NCBI GenBank assembly: GCA_902781095.1
Contig: CACZHW010000001.1
Coordinates: 1-64,000 of the forward strand
Length of the DNA stretch: 64,000 bases
Direction: 5' to 3'
Source: an uncultured Eubacteriales bacterium
GTDB lineage: Bacteria > Bacillota > Clostridia > Christensenellales > Aristaeellaceae
Part shown: positions 25,792 to 34,124 of the stretch, piece by piece
How positions within the stretch are numbered: the first letter of the stretch is position 1
Layout of the letters: each line of letters opens with the position of its first letter
Position numbers and translations under genes: made by a program
Notes under the pieces: model-generated
What the model was told of the DNA's origin: nothing
What the model saw: the letters and a program-made list of their open reading frames with translations, nothing else
Database searches by the model: none

Positions 25792-25805
25792 GCTCATACC
25801 GTGTG

Positions 25806-26369
25806 TCACTCCATCCAGATGCCCTGCAGCACTTCGACGGCAAACGCCTGGTCCTCTGCCGTCAGGTCCGAAAAGTCGTCGTGGAACTGGATCAGCTCCA
25901 GCAGCGTATCCTCGTAAACCTGCAGGATGCTGCGGGTCGTGCTGTCGCCCGCGTACACGTACACGTTGCCGCTCTCCGTCTTGGTGACGCCGGAATTGTA
26001 GCTGCCCTCTTCGAACTGCTCCGCGATCCGGTTGATGAGCATCTGGAGCTGCTCCTCCGTCGCGTTGTTCAGGTTCGCGTGCGCGCCGTAATCCGCTGGA
26101 GAAATCGCCACCACGACGGGCGCCACGCCCTCGCGGCTGATCTTCGCGAAAAAGCCGTCGCTCACGTCCACCGTATCGATGGGGTTGATCTCGACGGGCG
26201 CCTTGGTCTCCAGCGTCACCTTGACCAGCTGCTCGATTTCGTTGCCGTCCGCGTCCATCTCCTTGGCGGTATGCTCCCAGAGCACGACCTTTTCCGGTGC
26301 GCTCTCGGCGAACGCCGTAACGGCAGCCAGCGCGAAGACCGCACACAGGACAAAAATCAGTTTCTTCAT
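25806..26369 (-). CDS. Small exported protein, family B, tandem copy 2
   Basis: A 187-residue secreted protein: signal peptide to about residue 21 (AFAES), then a domain without known family, with VVLWEHTAKEMD, VDVSDGFFAKI, PVVVAISPADYGAHANLNNATEEQLQ, a GNVYVYAGDSTTRS hairpin and a terminal LTAEDQAFAVEVLQGIWME. It is a close tandem copy of the protein at 27022-27585, the two differing mostly by conservative changes. It follows an SH3 protein gene, as its copy does, so the SH3/family B pair has been duplicated as a unit. Confidence 0.75.
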   Translation of the reverse strand: MKKLIFVLCAVFALAAVTAFAESAPEKVVLWEHTAKEMDADGNEIEQLVKVTLETKAPVEINPIDTVDVSDGFFAKISREGVAPVVVAISPADYGAHANLNNATEEQLQMLINRIAEQFEEGSYNSGVTKTESGNVYVYAGDSTTRSILQVYEDTLLELIQFHDDFSDLTAEDQAFAVEVLQGIWME

Positions 26370-26405
26370 GTTTCAATTGCTCCTTTTCTTCTTTTCGTCG
26401 GGCGC

Positions 26406-26978
26406 TCAGCCGTTCTCTGCGCTGCCCGCCGGCACGCCGGTCGTCCGCAGCAGCAGGCTCTTCAGGATGAAGCCGACCTCGCCGGAGGACTCATCCATCA
26501 CCTGGCACCAGTAGGCGTTCTCGGAGATGACCTTGAGCTGCGCGCCGTAGTAGTACACGCGGCGAACCGGTGCGCTCTTGCTGGCTTCCCAGCGCATGTT
26601 CACGTAGTTGTTGGCCGGGTTTACGATGACGTAGTACTCGTTGTGGGTAAAGCTGCGGTAGTTTCCGCTCGTCACATTGCTGCCGGAGTAGTAGTCGCCG
26701 GTAGGCTTTGTGCGGGAGATGCACTTGGCGGACACGTAGCCCGTGCCGTAGTCGCCCTCCTTGTACTCGATGATGGCCCAGCCGTGATAGATTGCGTAGA
26801 CCTCCACCTTCTGGCCGTAGGACACCGAACCGATGATGTCAAAATCCGTGCCGCCGCCCTCCCGGACGTTCAGCCTTCTGCTGGTCACATAATAAGTCGT
26901 CGCCTCTGCGGAAGCCGCTGCGCAGAGCGCGATCAGAAGCACGGCCGCCAGCAGCGCGGCTGTCAGTTTTTTCGTCAT
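26406..26978 (-). CDS. Exported SH3-domain protein, tandem copy 2
   Basis: A 190-residue secreted protein: signal peptide to about residue 24 (ASAEA), an SH3_3 module at about 28-85 (YVTSRRLNVREGGGTDFDIIG then GYVSAKCI), a short linker, and a second SH3-like module at about 120-180 (YVNMRWEASKSAPVRRVYYYGAQL, GEVGFILKSLLLR). The ATG at 26978 follows GAGGAGGAAACGAC; the longer frame is unsupported. It is paralogous to the gene at 27608-28189 along its whole length. A binding role at the cell wall is inferred from the family. Confidence 0.82.
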   Translation of the reverse strand: MTKKLTAALLAAVLLIALCAAASAEATTYYVTSRRLNVREGGGTDFDIIGSVSYGQKVEVYAIYHGWAIIEYKEGDYGTGYVSAKCISRTKPTGDYYSGSNVTSGNYRSFTHNEYYVIVNPANNYVNMRWEASKSAPVRRVYYYGAQLKVISENAYWCQVMDESSGEVGFILKSLLLRTTGVPAGSAENG

Positions 26979-27021
26979 GTCGTTTCCTCCTCTGTCCGCT
27001 GTTTCAATCCGGCATCCGGGC

Positions 27022-27585
27022 TCATTCCATCCAGATGCCCTGGAGAATCTCAATGGCAAACGCCTGATCCTCCGCGGTCAGCGGCGAGAAATCCTCATGG
27101 AACTGGATGATCTCGATCATCGTATCCTCGTAGACCTGCCAGACGCTGCGGGTCGTCTCGTCGCCGACGGCGAGGTAGACATTGCCGCTCTTTGTCTTAT
27201 GGATCTCGGAGGTGTACTTTCCTTCCTCGTACTGCTGCGCCACTACGGCGATGAAGGTCTTCAGCTGTTCCTCCGTCGCGTTGTTCAGGTTCGCGTGGGC
27301 GCCGAATTCCGCGGGGGTGATCGATACCACCACGGGCGCCACGCCTTCGCGGCGGATCGTCGCGAAGAAGCCGTCGCTCACGTCGACGTTGTCCATCGGG
27401 CTGATCTCGACGGGGGTCTCCGTCTCCAGCGTCACCTTTACGGGCTGCTCGATGACGTTGCCCGCCTCGTCGATTTCCTTGGCCGTGTGCTCCCAGAGGA
27501 TGATCTTCTCCGGCGCGCTCTCGGCTGCTGCCGCGCAGCAGCCCAGGACAAGGATTGCGCAAAGCGCCAGTATCAGCTTTTTCAT
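27022..27585 (-). CDS. Small exported protein, family B, tandem copy 1
   Basis: A 187-residue secreted protein with a signal peptide ending near residue 22 (AAAES) and the same unassigned domain as the gene at 25806-26369: ILWEHTAKEID, VDVSDGFFATIRREGVAPVVV, GAHANLNNATEEQLK, GNVYLAVGDETTRS and LTAEDQAFAIEILQGIWME. Equal length and near-colinear sequence show a recent tandem duplication. It lies 22 bases after an SH3 protein gene and is probably co-expressed with it. Confidence 0.75.
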   Translation of the reverse strand: MKKLILALCAILVLGCCAAAAESAPEKIILWEHTAKEIDEAGNVIEQPVKVTLETETPVEISPMDNVDVSDGFFATIRREGVAPVVVSITPAEFGAHANLNNATEEQLKTFIAVVAQQYEEGKYTSEIHKTKSGNVYLAVGDETTRSVWQVYEDTMIEIIQFHEDFSPLTAEDQAFAIEILQGIWME

Positions 27586-27607
27586 TGGCGTCTCTCCTTC
27601 CCGTCCG

Positions 27608-28189
27608 TCAGCCGTTCGTCCCGGTCCCGGCGGCAGCGGTGTTGTCGTCCACGCGCAGCAGCAGGCTCTTGAGCATGAAGCCGACCTCCCCGGTGGCCTC
27701 GTCCATCACCTGGCACCAGTAGGCGTTCTCGGCGATGACCTTGAGTTTCGCGCCGTAGTAGTACACCTTCCGCACCTGGGAAGCCTTGGTCGCCTCCCAA
27801 CGCATGTTCACGTAGTTGTTGGCCGAGTTCACGATGGCGTAATAATTCGCCGTGACGAAATTCTTGTAGACGGCCTGCTCCGCAGGGGCGGCGGTCGGCC
27901 GCGCCGGCGTGGGATTGCTGGACGGCTTGGTCCGGCTGATGTACTTGGTAGAGATGTACGCCTCGTCCGAACCGGTCCAGAGCGTCATGCGCGCCCAGCC
28001 GTGGGAGGTGGACAGTACGTCAATCTTCGTGCCGCGGGACAGATGCGAGACGATATCGTAATCCGTGCCGGGGCCGCTGCGCACACGGACGCTGGTGCCC
28101 GTCACATAGTAAAGGGATGCGGACGCCGCCGTGCAGACGGCCACCATCAGGACAGCAGCCAGGATCATGATGCCAAGCTTCTTTTTCAT
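27608..28189 (-). CDS. Exported SH3-domain protein, tandem copy 1
   Basis: A 193-residue secreted protein: signal peptide to about residue 24 (ASASL), SH3_3 module at about 27-85 (YVTGTSVRVRSGPGTDYDIVSHLSRG then AYISTKYI), a Pro/Ala-rich linker (NPTPARPTAAPAEQ) and a second SH3-like module at about 120-180 (YVNMRWEATKASQVRKVYYYG, GEVGFMLKSLLLR). It is the first gene of the unit behind the TATAAT at 28231 and has a strong AAGGAGGAG site. It is paralogous to the gene at 26406-26978; the linker is the main difference. Confidence 0.83.
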   Translation of the reverse strand: MKKKLGIMILAAVLMVAVCTAASASLYYVTGTSVRVRSGPGTDYDIVSHLSRGTKIDVLSTSHGWARMTLWTGSDEAYISTKYISRTKPSSNPTPARPTAAPAEQAVYKNFVTANYYAIVNSANNYVNMRWEATKASQVRKVYYYGAKLKVIAENAYWCQVMDEATGEVGFMLKSLLLRVDDNTAAAGTGTNG

Positions 28190-28230
28190 GGTTCTCCTCC
28201 TTGTTACAGGTTGTCAATTTGTCTATTTTG

Positions 28231-28236
28231 ATTATA
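28231..28236 (-). promoter_or_regulatory. Extended -10 promoter of the SH3/family B operon
   Basis: The minus strand reads TGTGTTATAAT, a perfect TATAAT with the TG extension and no good -35 box. It lies 42 bases before the start of the first SH3 gene. The same 11-mer occurs in front of the LysM miniprotein gene (47285-47290). Confidence 0.65.
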
Positions 28237-28243
28237 ACACAAT

Positions 28244-29476
28244 TCAGCCTTCAATATCCAGTGCCGTCTCCGTCTCAGGAGCGGGCGCTTCAGCCGCCGG
28301 TTCTGTTTCGGTCTCGGCCGCCTGCCACAGCGCCTCCTGCTCGCGGAACTCCGCCAGCGTCTGCTTCGCGCCGCAGGTCCTGCACGAGCGGTACGCCACG
28401 CCTTCCGCGTCCGTGCGCCAGTCTCCGTAGCTGTGGCCGAAGGCGGGAATCGCTTCGTGCTCCTCTTTCCTGCAGCGTCCGCAGGTGCGCACGCGTTCGC
28501 CGTCCGCCTCGCACGTCGCCTTCGTCACGACCCGCCACTTGCCGAAGCGGTGGCCCGTCGGCTCCGTTGCGCGGTGCTCCTTCTCCTTGCAGCGCACGCA
28601 GGTCCGGGTCTGCTCGCCCTCCGCCTCGCACGTCGCCTTCGTCGTCGTCGTCCATTTGCCGAAGCTGTGCCCCAGCGGGGTCGTCTCGATCTCCAGCTTC
28701 TCCTTGCATCTGGAGCAGGTCTTCGTCTTCACGCCGGGCTCCGTGCAGGTCGCCCTCGTCGTCGTCATCGCGGAACCCCAGCGGTGGCCCAGCGCTTCGG
28801 TGGCCTTCGTCTCCACGGAATGGCAGCGGCTGCACGTGCGCTCTCTCGTGCCTTCCGTCGTACAGCCGGCTTTCACACCCGTGTGCCAGCTGCTCCAGTT
28901 GTGCTTCAACTTGGCGACAGCCTCGTGCGTCTCAAAGCTGCAGCGCGTGCAGGTACGCACGCGTTCGCCTTCCTCCAGGCAGGTGGCCTTGCGCAGCGTC
29001 GACCACCGCGTCCACTTGTGCCCCAGGGGTTTGACCTCCACGTCCCGGGTGGTGCCGCAGTCGTAGCAGGTGTGCGTCTTGAGTCCGTACTCCGTACACG
29101 TCGGGCTGATCAGCACCTGCCATCTGCTCCAGTTGTGGCTGGCACGGATGACCTCTTCCTCCTCCGCTCCGCAGCGGCGGCAGGTGCGCCTGCGCAGGCC
29201 GTCGGTCGTGCACGTCTTGTGGCGCACGGTCCTCCACTCGCGCCAGTCGTGGCCCAGCGCTTTCAGCTTGATGTCATAGGAGCCGCAGTTGAGGCAGCGG
29301 TACTTCGCAAAGCCGGAATGCGTGCACGTCGGCTCCTCCCCGTCCAGGATGTTGCCTCTGAAGCCGCAGGTTGGGCAGTTATGAAAGTACTCAAATTCAT
29401 AGGCCAGCGCCATTCCCGGCATCACGATCATCATCACCAGCAGGGCAAGGAGCGAAAGGCCTCTTTTCAAACTCAT
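28244..29476 (-). CDS. Exported Cys/His-repeat protein
   Basis: A 410-residue protein with a signal peptide (residues 1-25, ALA then YEFEYF). It carries a CPTCG start and seven full plus one degenerate copies of a 38-40-residue repeat of the form GHxWxxWxxxxxATCxxxGxxxRTCxRCxxxE between residues about 73 and 370. Each repeat has three Cys and one or two His, spaced as in a zinc-ribbon. Such repeats occur in surface proteins of gut clostridia, but no function is established. A Glu/Ala-rich tail follows. It lies between SH3 and family B genes on the same strand, so it likely belongs to the same envelope system. The repeat period is about 117 bases in the DNA. Confidence 0.8.
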   Translation of the reverse strand: MSLKRGLSLLALLVMMIVMPGMALAYEFEYFHNCPTCGFRGNILDGEEPTCTHSGFAKYRCLNCGSYDIKLKALGHDWREWRTVRHKTCTTDGLRRRTCRRCGAEEEEVIRASHNWSRWQVLISPTCTEYGLKTHTCYDCGTTRDVEVKPLGHKWTRWSTLRKATCLEEGERVRTCTRCSFETHEAVAKLKHNWSSWHTGVKAGCTTEGTRERTCSRCHSVETKATEALGHRWGSAMTTTRATCTEPGVKTKTCSRCKEKLEIETTPLGHSFGKWTTTTKATCEAEGEQTRTCVRCKEKEHRATEPTGHRFGKWRVVTKATCEADGERVRTCGRCRKEEHEAIPAFGHSYGDWRTDAEGVAYRSCRTCGAKQTLAEFREQEALWQAAETETEPAAEAPAPETETALDIEG

Positions 29477-29513
29477 CTTCTTCCCTCCGTTTCAGCCGTT
29501 TGGACGGCCCGCG

Positions 29514-30320
29514 TCACTGCTCGACGATCCACATGTCGCTGGCAATCTTCGTGGCGAGTGCCATATCCTCTTCGGTCAGCTCGCTCGCCTTCTGCAGCGT
29601 GATGTGGATGACGTAGCCCTGCCAGACCGTGACGATGTCGGAATGATCGCCCTGCGCGTCGTTTTCCGTCACGGTGATGAGCGCAGTCCCGTGCTCCGTC
29701 TCACGGACTTCCGTCGCGGGATCGTTGAAGCCGGCGGTAAGCACCGCTGCGGCCCTGGCGAACTCCTCCTCGCTCAGCTCGTTTTTGAGCGTGTAGCCCG
29801 CGAAATCCGGGCTGTAGGCGACGGATACGTAGAGGTACAGGTCGGCCGGGTTTTCCGGTGTGAACGTGGCAAAGAGCATGCCCGCGTTCTCTTCCATCTC
29901 ATAGGAGTAGTTCTGCGGGATGCTGTCCATCTTGATGTCGAAGTCGATGTACGGCTTCTCCTCATCCGCCTCGGCCGCGGCGCTCTGATCCTGCGTGAGG
30001 AACTGCGCCTGGACAAAGCCGATGTATCCGCTTTCGCTGTCCATCACCTGCGCCCAGTCGTCGCTTAAGGCAAAGACGATCACCTCTCCGCCGTCATTCA
30101 TATGGTGCGCGATCGCGGCGTCCCGGCTCGGCGCCCAGTGCAGCGCGATAAAGCCGCCGGCGGCAGGGCTCTTCGCATAGGCGACGTACGGCTCCACCTG
30201 TGCAAAGGCACCGTAGTCGATGTCCAGGATGCTGTCCGGCGCCTTCGCCTCCTCGGCCAGGGCGGCAGCGCCCGTCAGGATCGTCAGTGCGAGCAGCAAT
30301 GCGGTCAGTTTCTTCATCAT
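29514..30320 (-). CDS. Exported fusion of an SH3-like domain and a family B domain
   Basis: A 268-residue secreted protein: signal peptide to about residue 23, an SH3-like module at about 48-112 (GGFIALHWAPSRDAAIAHHMNDGGEVIVFAL, GYIGFVQAQFL), an acidic linker, and a C-terminal domain at about 122-268 that matches the 180-residue protein at 24539-25081 (DFAGYTLKNELSEEEF, ETEHGTALITVTEND, IVTVWQGYVIHITL, LTEEDMA...DMWIVEQ). It thus joins in one chain the two families that alternate as separate genes next to it. No enzymatic motif is seen. Confidence 0.75.
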   Translation of the reverse strand: MMKKLTALLLALTILTGAAALAEEAKAPDSILDIDYGAFAQVEPYVAYAKSPAAGGFIALHWAPSRDAAIAHHMNDGGEVIVFALSDDWAQVMDSESGYIGFVQAQFLTQDQSAAAEADEEKPYIDFDIKMDSIPQNYSYEMEENAGMLFATFTPENPADLYLYVSVAYSPDFAGYTLKNELSEEEFARAAAVLTAGFNDPATEVRETEHGTALITVTENDAQGDHSDIVTVWQGYVIHITLQKASELTEEDMALATKIASDMWIVEQ

Positions 30321-30392
30321 CTTGCATTCCTCCTATTTCTTATGCAGGTTGCCCTGCCTGTTACCGCTTCCCGGCCCGGATGCCGGCCCCTT

Positions 30393-31097
30393 TCAGGCCT
30401 CTTCCGTCTCTTCGCTCTGCGGGTGCAGCCGCATGCCGGCCGTGTCCTCTACGGGCAGGCTGAAAACCACCGCACCCGCCTTGCTTCCCGGTCCGGCCTT
30501 TTCCATGATGCTGTGCATCATGGCTTTCTTCGTTTCCGTCGCCGTGACGATCAGCACCACGTCCTTCTCGCTCCCCAGGGAGATGCCCAGAAAGCGCTCC
30601 GCCTTGTCCATACCTGTCCCGCGCGCGTGGATGATCGTGCCGCCGCGTGCACCGGCCGCCCGGGCCGCGTCCATGATGTCCTCGCTGTAGCCCTGGTTTC
30701 CGATAGCGATCAGCAGCTCCTGCTGCGTTCCTTTCAAGGTCTTCTCCTCTCCTTTCCAGTAGTCCTGACCCTCCGTCAGGAACATCAGTTCCCGCTTTCC
30801 CGCGACCGACGAAAGCGGTACGACGAAGGCGATGCCGATGCCGGGCGCCTCGATCCGCAGGCGGACGGACATCGCCCGCTTGACCTCCAGCCACTTGCGC
30901 CCGGTCAGGATGCTCATGCATACGGCTTTTTCCGTCTTGTCAAGCGCCAGATAGCGCAGCATCTGCTCCTTGGCGGTGCCGCTGCCCAGGGTGATCCAGT
31001 GGACGTCCAGCCCCTTGTCCTTGTAGAGCGTTACGAAATCCGCCAGCCGGTCCCGGCCGGTCACCGTGATCATGAGATACAGTTCGGTTTGATTCAT
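30393..31097 (-). CDS. Double P-II-like regulator linked to DUF1538
   Basis: A 234-residue cytoplasmic protein built from two GlnB/P-II-like halves. Residues about 118-220 are close to ordinary P-II proteins (ELLIAIGNQGYSEDIMDAARAAGARGGTIIHARGTG, a nucleotide-binding stretch, then KDVVLIVTATETKKAMMHSI). Residues 1-105 form a more divergent half (ELYLMITVTGRDRLADFV). The family senses ATP/ADP and 2-oxoglutarate and controls partner membrane proteins. It starts 26 bases after the DUF1538 gene, the pairing usual for this P-II group, and is probably its regulator. Confidence 0.85.
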   Translation of the reverse strand: MNQTELYLMITVTGRDRLADFVTLYKDKGLDVHWITLGSGTAKEQMLRYLALDKTEKAVCMSILTGRKWLEVKRAMSVRLRIEAPGIGIAFVVPLSSVAGKRELMFLTEGQDYWKGEEKTLKGTQQELLIAIGNQGYSEDIMDAARAAGARGGTIIHARGTGMDKAERFLGISLGSEKDVVLIVTATETKKAMMHSIMEKAGPGSKAGAVVFSLPVEDTAGMRLHPQSEETEEA

Positions 31098-31123
31098 CGC
31101 GGTTGTCCCTCCTCCGCCGCGGC

Positions 31124-32650
31124 TTACAGGTCGATAATCGCGTCATCCGGCAGCTCGGCAAACAGATCGACGACGGGCGCCGCCTGTACACGGCTGCGGC
31201 TGCGGAACCGGTAGAGCAGTCCGAGCCCCTGGATGGTGATCAGCGGGGTCATGGCCACCAGCGCCACGACGCCGAAAGCGTCCGTCGCCACGTTGCCGCC
31301 CGTCGCCAGGCAGAACCCCATCGTCATCGGCAGCAGAAAGGTCGCCGTCATGGGACCGGATGCGACGCCGCCGGAGTCGAAGGCGATCGCCGTGAAGAGC
31401 CCGGGGCACGCGAAGCTCATCGCCAGCGCGAGCAGATAGCCGGGGACGAGAATCCACAGGATGTTGATGCCCAGCAGCACGCGCAGCATGGAGAGCCCCA
31501 CCGAGACGCCGACGCCCACGCACATGGAGAGCTGCAGACTCCTGCCCGTGATGGCCCCGCTGGTCAGCTCCTCCACCTGCCGCATGAGGACGTACACCGC
31601 CGGCTCCGCCTTAACCACCAGATAGCCGATCATGACGCCGACGGGAACGATGATCCAGCTGAAGGACGCCTCGCCCAGCCGCTGCCCCAGGTAGGCGCCC
31701 GCCGGCATAAAACCGAAATTGGCACCCGTCATAAAGACCGTGAGCCCGACATAGGTGTACAGGATCCCCAGGCCGATGCGGGAGAGCACCGGGTAGTTCA
31801 GGCGCAGCAGGACGAAGTTGAGTGCGAAGAAGAAGACGGTGATGGGCAGAATCGAGAAGAGCATCTCGCGCAGATAAACCGGCAGCCCCGCGCCGAAGAG
31901 CGAGCGCAGCTCGATCGAATCCATTACGTTGGTGACGGCCAGCGGCGAATAGTCCGCCCCGTCCGCCCGGTAGATCATGCTGAGGATCAGGATGGCCAGT
32001 ATCGGCCCGACGGAACACAGCGCCACCAGTCCGAAGGAATCCTCCGACGCATTGGAGTCGCTGCGGATAGCGGCGATGCCCATGCCGAAGCTCATGATGA
32101 ACGGAACGGTCATGGGGCCGGTCGTAACCCCGCCGGAGTCGAACGCGACAGAGCGGAAGCTCTCCGGCGCCAGAAAGACGAGCCCCAGCGTCAGCGCATA
32201 GAAGAGCACCAGCAGAAGGTGCAGCGATATGCGGTAGAAAATCCGCAGCAGCGCCAACACGAGAAACAGGCCAACTCCCGCTGCGACCGACAGGATCAGC
32301 ACCCGGTTCGGGATGGCCTGCACCTGCTCCGCGAGCACCTGCAGATCCGGCTCCGACACCGTGATGAGCACGCCAAGCGCGAAGCCCAGCACGAGGATGA
32401 GCGGCAGGTTGCGCGTCTTCGTCACACGGGAGCCGACCTGTTCCCCCATGGGCTCCATGGCCACCTCCGCGCCGACGGAGAAGAGCATCATCCCCACGAC
32501 GAGCAGCACCGCGCCCATGAGAAAGCTGAGCATCGTGCCGCTGGGGATCCGCGCGACCGTCAGACTGAGGATCAGCACCATCCCCACGATGGGGAGCACC
32601 GCCGCAAGGGCTTCCCGGAATTTTTCGTGCAGTTTTTCGATTAAACCCAT
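31124..32650 (-). CDS. DUF1538-family membrane protein with two tandem domains
   Basis: A 508-residue polytopic protein with two DUF1538 halves. Each has the family signature (SGGVTTGPMTVPFIMSFGMG near residue 185 and SGGVASGPMTATFLLPMTMG near residue 425) and four to six membrane helices. The symmetrical layout suggests a transporter or channel of inverted or tandem repeat type; the substrate is unknown. The neighbouring P-II protein suggests control by energy or nitrogen state. The ATG follows a GGGGGAGAGGTATG-type site, and an extended -10 promoter lies about 88 bases upstream. Confidence 0.87.
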   Translation of the reverse strand: MGLIEKLHEKFREALAAVLPIVGMVLILSLTVARIPSGTMLSFLMGAVLLVVGMMLFSVGAEVAMEPMGEQVGSRVTKTRNLPLILVLGFALGVLITVSEPDLQVLAEQVQAIPNRVLILSVAAGVGLFLVLALLRIFYRISLHLLLVLFYALTLGLVFLAPESFRSVAFDSGGVTTGPMTVPFIMSFGMGIAAIRSDSNASEDSFGLVALCSVGPILAILILSMIYRADGADYSPLAVTNVMDSIELRSLFGAGLPVYLREMLFSILPITVFFFALNFVLLRLNYPVLSRIGLGILYTYVGLTVFMTGANFGFMPAGAYLGQRLGEASFSWIIVPVGVMIGYLVVKAEPAVYVLMRQVEELTSGAITGRSLQLSMCVGVGVSVGLSMLRVLLGINILWILVPGYLLALAMSFACPGLFTAIAFDSGGVASGPMTATFLLPMTMGFCLATGGNVATDAFGVVALVAMTPLITIQGLGLLYRFRSRSRVQAAPVVDLFAELPDDAIIDL

Positions 32651-32737
32651 ACCTCTCCCCCGCCGCAGCCCCGGCTCCGGCTGCGGAGCCTGGGCGCAAA
32701 GGTCCGTATTTGCGAAAACGATATCCTTCTTGTGTCA

Positions 32738-32743
32738 ATTATA
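32738..32743 (-). promoter_or_regulatory. Extended -10 promoter of the DUF1538/P-II operon
   Basis: The minus strand reads TGTGCTATAAT, a TATAAT with a TG extension and no good -35 box, 88 bases upstream of the DUF1538 start codon. Confidence 0.6.
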
Positions 32744-32812
32744 GCACACTCTATCGTTCTGTTGGAGATTGTGCCGGCAAATTACAGACTAAATATGAAA
32801 AGCTTTGCAAAT

Positions 32813-32848
32813 AAAAAAGCGGATTTCCGGCGTCTGCCGGAAACCCGC
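32813..32848 (-). terminator. Terminator after the 409-residue SH3 protein gene
   Basis: Stem 32819-32831 with 32836-32848 (one mismatch), followed on the minus strand by TTTTTTATTTG. It closes the long minus-strand run from the ABC genes at 40.4 kb. Confidence 0.85.
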
Positions 32849-32869
32849 GTCCCGTGCGCTCCCTTGCTG

Positions 32870-34099
32870 TCAGTTCGGCAGGAAGCAGAAGGTCTCCCCG
32901 TTCGGGAGATAATCCCACGTCGAATTCGTAACCGTCACCATAACCCCCCGGGCGCCGAGCCGGGTGACGGACAGGCGGATCGTCCCGCCGGAAGCGTCCG
33001 TCCCCGCGACGTCGAGCCAGCCGCCCCGGTCCGAACCGTAGGCGTCGATGGCAGTCAGCCTGTAGATCGACAGCCTGCAGAGGACCCCGCTTCCGCTCTG
33101 CTGGATCTGCAGGGTGCTGTAGCGGTCCGTGCCGGCACCCTCGTCGCCGTAATAGCTGCCCAGCAGCGTGGAAGCCGGTGCCGATCCGCCCCCGCGGCCG
33201 GAATCGCCGCCGATGTTCAGGTAATTGGTGCTCACCCAGCCCGTCAGGCCGGTGTAGCAGTCGTCGTAGCCGGAGCGGGCCGCAGTCACCCGGATCCTGG
33301 CCCAGTTGCCGGAACGCTCCAGCAGTTCCAGGTAATCCAGCTGGGAGATGTGCCCGATGATCTCGCCGTTCGGCGTCGCGCGCACGCGCAGCTGGTAGGT
33401 CGTCGCCCGCACGCCCCCGTCGTAGCCCCGGTCATCGTAATCCCTGCCGGAATCGGGGGGCGTGTAGGAACCGGAGTCGTAATGCATGCTGGGCACGCTG
33501 CCGCCGATGGACAGATAGTCGCTGCGGACGAAGCCGTTCTGCCCGCTCCGGCGCGTGACGCGGTAGAAGGTGTACCCGTAGCTGTCATACCGTCCCAGCA
33601 CGCGCACCCGCTCGCCCCTGGTGCACTTGCCGAGGCTGCGGCTGCTCATGGAGGGCAGCTCCCGCAGGTTGACGCCCCCGGTCAGGATCTCGCCGCCCTC
33701 TATGGGATCCGTCCGCCCGTTGTAATAGGTCCGCTCGCTGCAGCCGCACTCCAGGTAGGAGGCGTCCACCCAGCCGGTAAGCCCCGGCCAGGAATCCGGG
33801 CTCGTATCCGCGCTGTAGAGCACGCGGACGCGCGCCCAGTTGCCGCTCATATCCAGCAGCTGGAGCAGGTCCGCCTGTTCCACGTGCCCCGAAACGGAGG
33901 CGCTGCCGCTCGCGCGGCTCCTCACCTTCAGGTAATTCGCGCACGCCCGGCAGGTCTCTTCCCCTGTGTGCATCGCCAGATGCCGGCTGTGAAAGCCGGT
34001 GTCCCCGTCGTAGGCGAGATAGCGCGCCTTCGCCGCGCAGGCCGTCCCGCTCATCAGCACGGCCATCAACAGCGCAAGCGCAAAAAATACCCTCTTCAT
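32870..34099 (-). CDS. Exported protein with three SH3 domains
   Basis: A 409-residue secreted protein: signal peptide to about residue 23, then an SH3_3 module near residues 53-115 (YLKVRSRASGSASVSGHVEQADLLQLLDMSGNWARVRVL), a second near 138-197 (VNLRELPSMSSRSLGK, GQNGFVRSDYL), a linker rich in Asp/Gly/Tyr, a third near 233-297 (YQLRVRATPNGEIIGHISQLDYLELL) and a C-terminal beta-rich domain of about 100 residues (TLLGSYYGDEGAGTDRYSTLQIQQ). Two Cys pairs (CRAC, ECGC) lie in the first part. It is the last gene of the unit. A cell-wall-binding role is inferred. Confidence 0.8.
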   Translation of the reverse strand: MKRVFFALALLMAVLMSGTACAAKARYLAYDGDTGFHSRHLAMHTGEETCRACANYLKVRSRASGSASVSGHVEQADLLQLLDMSGNWARVRVLYSADTSPDSWPGLTGWVDASYLECGCSERTYYNGRTDPIEGGEILTGGVNLRELPSMSSRSLGKCTRGERVRVLGRYDSYGYTFYRVTRRSGQNGFVRSDYLSIGGSVPSMHYDSGSYTPPDSGRDYDDRGYDGGVRATTYQLRVRATPNGEIIGHISQLDYLELLERSGNWARIRVTAARSGYDDCYTGLTGWVSTNYLNIGGDSGRGGGSAPASTLLGSYYGDEGAGTDRYSTLQIQQSGSGVLCRLSIYRLTAIDAYGSDRGGWLDVAGTDASGGTIRLSVTRLGARGVMVTVTNSTWDYLPNGETFCFLPN

Positions 34100-34124
34100 T
34101 CCTTTGTTTTCCCTTTCCGCCGTC

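Noticed and set aside
28400..29300. Regularly spaced direct repeats that could suggest a CRISPR array
   Set aside because: The period is about 117 bases, the copies are diverged, and they are in frame with the Cys/His protein repeats. No short identical repeats with unique spacers occur.
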